From the NCBI GenBank assembly GCA_041736625.1, contig JBGSTG010000073.1, forward strand, positions 32,733 through 96,732: a stretch of 64,000 nt of DNA, read 5' to 3'. The notes below the pieces were generated by a model. That model saw only the letters and a program-made list of their open reading frames with translations. It searched no databases and was not told the origin of the DNA. The stretch is from M3007 sp041736625. GTDB taxonomy: Bacteria > Bacteroidota > Bacteroidia > Chitinophagales > Saprospiraceae. Below are positions 59,099 to 64,000 of this stretch, piece after piece (position 1 is the first letter of the stretch; each line of letters begins with the position of its first letter). The translations under genes were made by a program, and so were the position numbers.

Positions 59099-59153
59099 AG
59101 TTGTTGACTTCGTGTAAAATTGCCGCAAAGTACGTGGTTTTGCATATTTACTG

Positions 59154-59161
59154 TAATTTTG
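59154..59161 (+). promoter_or_regulatory. Bacteroidota -7 box TAATTTTG
   Basis: An exact TAnnTTTG match 23 bases before the kinase ATG at 59185. A TTTTG upstream is closer than the usual -33 position. Confidence 0.45.
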
Positions 59162-59184
59162 GCTCAATCAAACCATAACAGATA

Positions 59185-59679
59185 ATGCTCATCCTCATTG
59201 CCGGATTGCCCGCCACCGGAAAATCTACCCTGGCCCGCGCGGTGTCCGAATCCATCGGAGCACGCCACCTGAACAGCGACAACGTGCGCGATGCCCTCGG
59301 TCTTCGGGGCCGCTACAGCCCCGAAGACAAAGAGACCGTTTACCATGCCCTGCTCGAACGCGCCCGGGAAGCCCTGCGCGACGGACAGGATGTGGTGGTG
59401 GACAGTACTTTTTACAAAGACTCCATCCGCGAGCCGTTCCGGCGCCTCGCCAACGCCACCGGCGCCCGGCTGCTCTGGGTGGTCGTAAAAGCCCGTGAAC
59501 AATCGATTCTCGAACGCCTGAAAACACCCCGTGCCGACAGCGAAGCCGACATGGACGTGTACATCGCCATTCGCGACGCTGAAGAGCCGCTGGAAGACCC
59601 GCACCTGACCGTGTGGAGCGACGATGAAACCCCGGAGGAAATGGTGGCCGCCGTGCGCAAGGAACTCGGATTGGCATGA
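59185..59679 (+). CDS. P-loop AAA_33-type kinase
   Basis: A 164-residue ATP-binding protein with Walker A GLPATGKST, a DSTFYKD Walker-B-like strand and a lid with Arg residues (SILERLKTPRADSEAD). It resembles the kinase half of proteins that in many bacteria are fused to an aminoglycoside-phosphotransferase-like domain. Here that partner is encoded separately by the next gene, which overlaps it by four bases (ATGA). The substrate is unknown. Confidence 0.85.
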   Translation: MLILIAGLPATGKSTLARAVSESIGARHLNSDNVRDALGLRGRYSPEDKETVYHALLERAREALRDGQDVVVDSTFYKDSIREPFRRLANATGARLLWVVVKAREQSILERLKTPRADSEADMDVYIAIRDAEEPLEDPHLTVWSDDETPEEMVAAVRKELGLA

Positions 59680-60668
59680 TCATTCCCGACGACCCGTACT
59701 GCTTGCCGGGGTGGGATGGACCCGTCGAACACATAGAGACCCACATTTCCCACGTGATCCTCACCCCCGAATACGCGTACAAGATCAAAAAGCCGGTCAA
59801 ATGGTCGTTTCTCGACTTTAGCACCCTTGCGTTGCGCCGTTTCTACTGTGCAGAAGAGGTGCGCCTGAACCGGCGTCTGGCGCCGGACCTGTACCTCGGG
59901 GTCGTGCCCGTGGCCCGGGACGCCGCCGACCGTCGCGTGATCGGACTCGACGACTCTCCGCCCATCGACTTCGCCGTCTGGATGAAACGCATGGACGGCC
60001 ACCGGCAAATGGATCGCCTGCTGGCAGACGACGCTGTGACGGACGCCGATGTCGTCGCGCTGGCGCGCATCCTGGCGGCCTTTCACCGGGAAAATGTGCT
60101 GGCCGCCGATCAGGCGCTGTTCGACGTCGACGCCATGCGCACGGACTTTAACGACCTCTTCCGGCTTACCGACGCCATCCGCTCCGCCCTGGGCGAAGCC
60201 TCCCTGCAGGAGCTGGTGGCGGTACAAGCGCGCACCGATCGGTTTTTGGACCGCCACGCCACACGCATGCGGCAAAGGGCCGAAAGCGGGTTTTGGATTG
60301 ACGGGCACGGCGACCTGCACACGCGCAACATCTTCCTGCCTGCGGGCAACCCGCCGCTGGTGTTCGACTGCATTGAGTTCAGCGAGCACTTCCGACGCAT
60401 CGACGTGCTCAACGAACTGGCGTTCCTGTGCATGGACCTGGAGGCGCGCGGGCATGCGAAACTGGAAACCGTGTTTATGCAGGCATACTGCCGGCACTGG
60501 AATTGCATGGAAAAGGCTGAAGATCACAGCATCTTCCGGTATTTTAAAGCGTATCGGGCCAATGTGCGCCTGAAAGTGGGTCTGCTGGCCTGGCTGGAGC
60601 ACCCGGACGAGCAGTTGCCGGACGAGGCGGAAACTTACCGGCGCCTGCTGGCGGGTTTTTCGGATTGA
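59676..60668 (+). CDS. APH-like phosphotransferase
   Basis: A 330-residue protein of the aminoglycoside/choline-kinase fold. Visible motifs: YKIKKPVKW with the ATP-binding Lys, HGDLHTRNIFLP (catalytic loop) and the DFG-equivalent VFDCIEFSEHFRRIDVL. The catalytic loop is intact, so it should be an active kinase, but antibiotic resistance is not implied. In other bacteria this domain is often N-terminal to the P-loop kinase in one polypeptide; here it is a separate downstream gene with a four-base overlap, which suggests the two work as a complex. Confidence 0.87.
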   Translation: MIIPDDPYCLPGWDGPVEHIETHISHVILTPEYAYKIKKPVKWSFLDFSTLALRRFYCAEEVRLNRRLAPDLYLGVVPVARDAADRRVIGLDDSPPIDFAVWMKRMDGHRQMDRLLADDAVTDADVVALARILAAFHRENVLAADQALFDVDAMRTDFNDLFRLTDAIRSALGEASLQELVAVQARTDRFLDRHATRMRQRAESGFWIDGHGDLHTRNIFLPAGNPPLVFDCIEFSEHFRRIDVLNELAFLCMDLEARGHAKLETVFMQAYCRHWNCMEKAEDHSIFRYFKAYRANVRLKVGLLAWLEHPDEQLPDEAETYRRLLAGFSD

Positions 60669-60736
60669 CGCCCATATCTTTGTCTTGATCTCGCAACCCC
60701 GCTGCGCCTTTCGTTGTCCTACACCCAAAAAGAAGC

Positions 60737-61723
60737 ATGCCCGTCATTCCGGAAAATATGGTTCGCAACTGTCTGGCCGTTCTCGCGGGGCTCTGCATAC
60801 CGCTCTTCGCCGGCGCCGTGACGACGCCTGAAACAGCGGATGCCACAGCCGATTTGTCGTTCCCGGACGCCGTGCGCAGCAGCAACAACACCTACCGTAT
60901 CCCGTTCACGTGGGTGGGGCGTCTGCCGGCCGTCACGGCCAAGGTGGACACCACCGTGGGCACGTTTTTCTTCGACACCGGCGCAGAGTGCCTGTTGCTC
61001 AACAGCCGGTTGTTCAAAGGACAGGTGCGGGTTGTCGGCTCCTCCCAGTACGGCGTTACCGGCGGCAACGACGAGGTGTTCAGCAGAAGGGTCGATTCGC
61101 TGAACTGGGAAAACTTTTTCCTCGAAAACGTTTCCGCCAGGGTACTCAGCCTGGCCCACATCGAGCGGGCGCGCAATATTCCGGTGGTGGGCATCATCGG
61201 ATACGATGTGTTCAAGGATTTTGAGGTGCTGCTCGACTACGGCGCCCGGCTTATCGTGCTCACCCGCCTGGATAAAAACGGATACCGGCTCGACCCCAAT
61301 GTTTTTCCCGACCCGCCCATCGACAGCCTGAACATCGAGCTGGCCCGGCATGGGGTGCTGATCAAAGCGCAGGTGGAGGGCAAAACCCTGAAAATGCACC
61401 TCGACTCCGGCGCGGAGATCAACCTCCTGGATCGCCTGGCCCCCAAAAAAGTGCTCAACCGGTTTACCATCATCAAACGCGTAAACCTGCTCGGGGCCGG
61501 CGAAAACAAGGTGGAAGTGCTCGCCGGCACGCTGTCGGGCGTCACCATCAACCAGTCCGTGTGCGACACCATGCGCACCCTGTTGACCAGCCTCGACGAC
61601 CTGAGCCTGATACTCGGCACCCGCGTAGACGGAGTGCTGGGCTACGAGTACCTCCGTCCGCGAAAGGTGCTTATAAACTACAAGCGGCGGAAATTGTTTT
61701 TATTTGAACCGCAAAAGCCATAA
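60737..61723 (+). CDS. Two-domain retropepsin-like aspartic protease (exported)
   Basis: A 328-residue protein with a signal peptide (about 8-27, ending LFAGA) and two retropepsin-like halves. The first has FFDTGAECLLLNS, the second HLDSGAEINLLD; each is followed by a matching hydrophobic-Gly signature (VVGIIGYDVFKDF and VDGVLGYEYLRPR). The two halves would form a pepsin-like pseudodimer within one chain. It is probably periplasmic. The next gene starts two bases after its stop and encodes a glycogen-binding-module protein, so the two are co-translated. An alternative start at 60758 would give a shorter n-region. Confidence 0.85.
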   Translation: MPVIPENMVRNCLAVLAGLCIPLFAGAVTTPETADATADLSFPDAVRSSNNTYRIPFTWVGRLPAVTAKVDTTVGTFFFDTGAECLLLNSRLFKGQVRVVGSSQYGVTGGNDEVFSRRVDSLNWENFFLENVSARVLSLAHIERARNIPVVGIIGYDVFKDFEVLLDYGARLIVLTRLDKNGYRLDPNVFPDPPIDSLNIELARHGVLIKAQVEGKTLKMHLDSGAEINLLDRLAPKKVLNRFTIIKRVNLLGAGENKVEVLAGTLSGVTINQSVCDTMRTLLTSLDDLSLILGTRVDGVLGYEYLRPRKVLINYKRRKLFLFEPQKP

Positions 61724-61725
61724 CG

Positions 61726-62727
61726 ATGGAGCATAAATCCATGCAGGCATATCATACCGTTCGCTTGCGCGTGTACGCCTTACTGGCCCTGATCTCCCTG
61801 GTCGGCGTATCGGGGCTTTCGCTCCTGCAGGCCCAGCAGAAGTACAAAACGTACTTTTTCCAGGAAGACGACGTGGTGTTTGAGTTCGACGTGCGCGCGT
61901 ACCTACAGGCGCAAAACGAGGGCACGCTGTCAAAAATGGACTTTGAAGACCTGGACATCCACACGGTGGCCGTCACCGGCACCTTCAACAACTGGTCGAA
62001 AAAAGGCTGGCGCATGAAGCAAACCGGCCCGTACACCTTCCAGCTGCGCAAAAAGATCGCGGAATTCAACGACGCGCTCACCTGGGAGTTCAAGTTTCTT
62101 GTCAACGGGCGTTACATGCTTGATCCCAACGTGCCGTCGATTGAGCAGAAAATTATTCCGGTGGACATCTGGGAGGACGTGTACAACCTGGATGTGTACC
62201 ACGTGCAACCGGTGTCGAAGGGCAACGCCGTTTTTTTTCTCCGGGGTTACCCCAACGCCAGGAAGGTCATCCTGACCGGTTCGTTCAACGGCTGGAACGA
62301 ACACGCCCTGAAAATGGAACGGATAGGGGAGGGCTGGGCCATGGAGCTGGAGCTCCCGGCGGGTCGGTACGAATACAAATTCATCGTCGACGGCGAATGG
62401 ACGCACGACCCGGCCAACGCCAAATGGGTGCCCAACGAACACGGCACCCTGAACTCAGTTTTGATGCTCACCAAAACCATTGTCTTCCATTTGGATGGGT
62501 ACACGTCGGCCAAAAAGGTGCTCATCACCGGTTCTTTCAACGACTGGGCCACCCACCGGGAGCCGATGGCCCGAACCGAAAACGGATGGAATGTCACGCT
62601 GGAGCTCACCCCCGGAAAACACTACTACAAATTCATCGTCGACGGGCAGTGGATTGTGGATCCGCACAACCCGCTGAGTGAGTATGATGAGTCGGGTAAT
62701 TTGAATTCTATTTTGTTGGTGCAGTGA
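61726..62727 (+). CDS. Triple glycogen-binding-module (CBM48/AMPK-beta-like) protein
   Basis: A 333-residue protein with an N-terminal membrane/signal segment (about 17-36) and three E-set glycogen-binding domains: about 70-140 (VAVTGTFNNWSKKGWRM), about 165-235 (VILTGSFNGWNEHALKM) and about 250-325 (VLITGSFNDWATHREPM). Each has the W-containing carbohydrate site and a KFIVDG/KFLVNG strand. No catalytic domain is present. It may bind alpha-glucan at the envelope. It lies two bases downstream of the retropepsin gene and about 2.6 kb from the divergent GH13-GH31 enzyme. Confidence 0.88.
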   Translation: MEHKSMQAYHTVRLRVYALLALISLVGVSGLSLLQAQQKYKTYFFQEDDVVFEFDVRAYLQAQNEGTLSKMDFEDLDIHTVAVTGTFNNWSKKGWRMKQTGPYTFQLRKKIAEFNDALTWEFKFLVNGRYMLDPNVPSIEQKIIPVDIWEDVYNLDVYHVQPVSKGNAVFFLRGYPNARKVILTGSFNGWNEHALKMERIGEGWAMELELPAGRYEYKFIVDGEWTHDPANAKWVPNEHGTLNSVLMLTKTIVFHLDGYTSAKKVLITGSFNDWATHREPMARTENGWNVTLELTPGKHYYKFIVDGQWIVDPHNPLSEYDESGNLNSILLVQ

Positions 62728-62974
62728 CGCATTAGTGCCATTATTTTTTCTCAAAAAATGACATTTTAGCGTGTCCAGGTCTTCATTTTTCCAGCGAATA
62801 TATAAAACATTCCCACGCTATTTTTTCAGCCAATAAAACCAATTCATGCGCCGGGTTCACCATTTGGTGCAAATTGGGTTCAAGTAAACTGGTCTGTTCC
62901 TGGTCGGGTAGTTTTCCTTTCATGATTGCAAGGTTTTTAGGGGTAATTTACAACTTCTTGAAAATGTGTACATA
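62728..62974. other. Intergenic region between convergent genes
   Basis: A 247-base gap after the glycogen-binding protein. It is AT-rich from about 62740 onward. I see no inverted repeat, small gene or RNA that I can support. Confidence 0.4.
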
Positions 62975-63661
62975 CTATGGCGTATTTATTTCTTTCATAA
63001 ATACAATACCGTTTCTTTCAAATTCATCAAAGTCTGACTTATTTTGGATTCGATATTCCAATAAAAAATCAAGAAATGTAATAAGGCATTCTCCACTCAT
63101 TCTTCCCCCGGATTTCAATTCTTCCATTTCGATTAACAAGTTATAGTCTTGATGAGATTTATAATCAATTATTTGCTTTGGATATCCATATCCAATGGAT
63201 TCAATTTCCACCACTTCAATTTCTTCGTTTTTTCTTAATTCTACTAAACCTTTGAAATTTGTTACATTCCTAGTAACATATCCACCCATTTTATTTTTTG
63301 CACCAATTGAGGCAAATGGTACAGGTTCATTGGTTTGTTTATCAATTACAGCAATTGACATCAATTCGGAGTTTGCATTTTTGGGATACTTCTTTATATT
63401 TTCTACTAAATAGTTGTACGGAATTTTATCCATATCTCTCAACTCAAAAACTATTGTACTGTCCGTTAGATAATATTTCCCCCATATTTTAAATCCTGTA
63501 TGTTTTGTTTTTTCTACGTACTTATAGTTATCTTTATAAATCACATATTTTGATGTTCCTAATTCGTCGGATTGAATATAGATTGATTTGCTACAATTTG
63601 TAAGGGTTAAAGCCAATATTGTAAGCAAGTACACTCCTGTATTTTCTTTTTGATTTTTCAT
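62975..63661 (-). CDS. AT-rich lipoprotein with a carboxypeptidase-regulatory-like domain
   Basis: A 228-residue protein with a lipoprotein signal (TILALTLTNC, Cys about 23). Residues about 100-165 resemble the CarboxypepD_reg-like Ig domain (VIDKQTNEPVPFASIGA, then VTNFKGLVEL), as in Bacteroidota outer-membrane or TonB-linked lipoproteins. Low GC and A-rich codon use set it apart from its neighbours. The rest is not recognised. It may have been acquired with the insertion-sequence-like region next to it. Confidence 0.65.
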   Translation of the reverse strand: MKNQKENTGVYLLTILALTLTNCSKSIYIQSDELGTSKYVIYKDNYKYVEKTKHTGFKIWGKYYLTDSTIVFELRDMDKIPYNYLVENIKKYPKNANSELMSIAVIDKQTNEPVPFASIGAKNKMGGYVTRNVTNFKGLVELRKNEEIEVVEIESIGYGYPKQIIDYKSHQDYNLLIEMEELKSGGRMSGECLITFLDFLLEYRIQNKSDFDEFERNGIVFMKEINTP

Positions 63662-63860
63662 TTTTTTTTAGGCTGTAGAACTACTGCTTCACCCCAACAA
63701 ACGACTAACCCAAGACCTGCATTGCCTATAACCACCCCAAAAAGCACTTATTCCGCGTATTGCGTGTTTTACTTATTCGTTAGTTGCAGGAAAATCGCCA
63801 AAGTCTGCACCGCCTCTGCGCAAAGCACACCGATGCGGCCAAGCGGGGGGGGGGTACACC

Positions 63861-64000
63861 CAGGGCAGACGCATCAAAATAATCAAAAAAGCGATCAAAA
63901 ATGCTACCTTTCCAATAAAAAAAGCTTGTCATGGAAAGTACGCAGAATCGACTCAGTGGCCTTTTAGAATCTTTTCGTTCGGTCAAGGATCCTAGAATCG
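63861..64000 (+). mobile_element. Possible left end of an insertion sequence (ISAs1-like)
   Basis: CAGGGCAGACGCATCAAAAT at 63861 resembles a terminal inverted repeat starting CAGGG, and a transposase-like start codon follows at 63931. The right end lies outside the window, so this is a tentative assignment. Confidence 0.35.
63931..64000 (+). CDS. Start of a transposase-like protein, partial at window end
   Basis: From the ATG at 63931 the frame stays open to the end of the window (23 codons). The peptide runs MESTQNRLSGLLESFRSVKD then PRI. The LLESFRSVKDPRI part resembles the N-terminal DPR-motif region of ISAs1-type transposases (DDE_Tnp_1-associated domain). TACCTTTC at 63905-63912 is one base off a -7 box. 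The rest is needed for a firm call. Confidence 0.4.
   Translation, partial: MESTQNRLSGLLESFRSVKDPRI

Noticed and set aside
55154..59107. Long open plus-strand frames antisense to the GH13-GH31 gene
   Set aside because: Arg/Gly/Val-rich shadows of GC-rich coding sequence with no domain, while the minus-strand frame has complete catalytic motifs.
59676..60668. Aminoglycoside resistance gene
   Set aside because: The APH-like fold is shared by many kinases; pairing with an AAA_33 kinase matches a non-resistance family.
62874..63146. Plus-strand 90-residue frame near the AT-rich lipoprotein
   Set aside because: It overlaps the lipoprotein gene antisense and has no recognisable features.
1..64000. 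tRNA, rRNA or riboswitch genes
   Set aside because: I looked for cloverleaf and T-loop patterns and conserved rRNA stretches on both strands and saw none I could support; a covariance-model scan would be decisive.

Overview
The window looks like a chromosomal segment of a Bacteroidota bacterium, most likely of the Saprospiria (Lewinella/Haliscomenobacter/Saprospiraceae-like). I infer this from type IX secretion (T9SS) type-A C-terminal sorting domains, SprB/PKD-like surface proteins, DUF4292, DUF6580 and DUF1573 proteins, a periplasmic-propeller LytS-type kinase with a LytTR regulator, and many Bacteroidota-type -7 boxes (TAnnTTTG) upstream of starts. Base composition is GC-rich by eye, with AT-rich islands near 17.2 kb, 31.4 kb, 46.1-46.9 kb and 62.7-64 kb. 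I see no rRNA, tRNA or CRISPR array.

Layout. 0-10.4 kb: end of a T9SS cargo protein, acyl-CoA thioesterase, DUF6580 membrane protein, M1 peptidase, an EnvC-like/DUF4292/TPR envelope operon, etfBA, a bifunctional-nuclease protein and a diheme cytochrome c. 10.5-20.2 kb: DUF1573 and HscA-like chaperone, a T9SS-like protein lacking its expected C-terminus, a queuosine-precursor transporter, a helical-repeat protein and a large T9SS surface protein. 20.4-37.8 kb: a Uma2 nuclease, then a minus-strand block of a 3411-residue LamG/crystallin/PKD giant, a 1059-residue sensor kinase, a DyP-type peroxidase, a small unknown protein and a LytTR regulator. 37.9-45.9 kb: HTTM protein, cytidylate-kinase-like protein, a tightly packed DUF4340 / DprE1-like oxidase / GT39-like / HAD operon, a DUF4442 hotdog protein and TerC. 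46-54.3 kb: a DUF5678-like plus retropepsin pair, two outer-membrane beta-barrels, a Tyr/Gly-rich lipoprotein and valS. 54.3-64 kb: a Cys-rich exported protein, a GH13-GH31 fusion enzyme, a P-loop kinase/APH-like pair, a two-domain retropepsin coupled to a triple glycogen-binding-module protein, an AT-rich lipoprotein, and probably the start of an insertion sequence running off the edge.

Most interesting are two things. First, the giant protein has laminin-G folds inserted inside another laminin-G fold, and sits beside a peroxidase and a two-component system. Second, several intergenic (and two apparently coding-sequence-invading) repeats differ in sequence but share a 7-nt period (TCGGNNN, GGAATGN, NNNNATT). 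They occur as tandem arrays or inverted pairs at gene boundaries. Both are read directly from the sequence; their functions are unknown.
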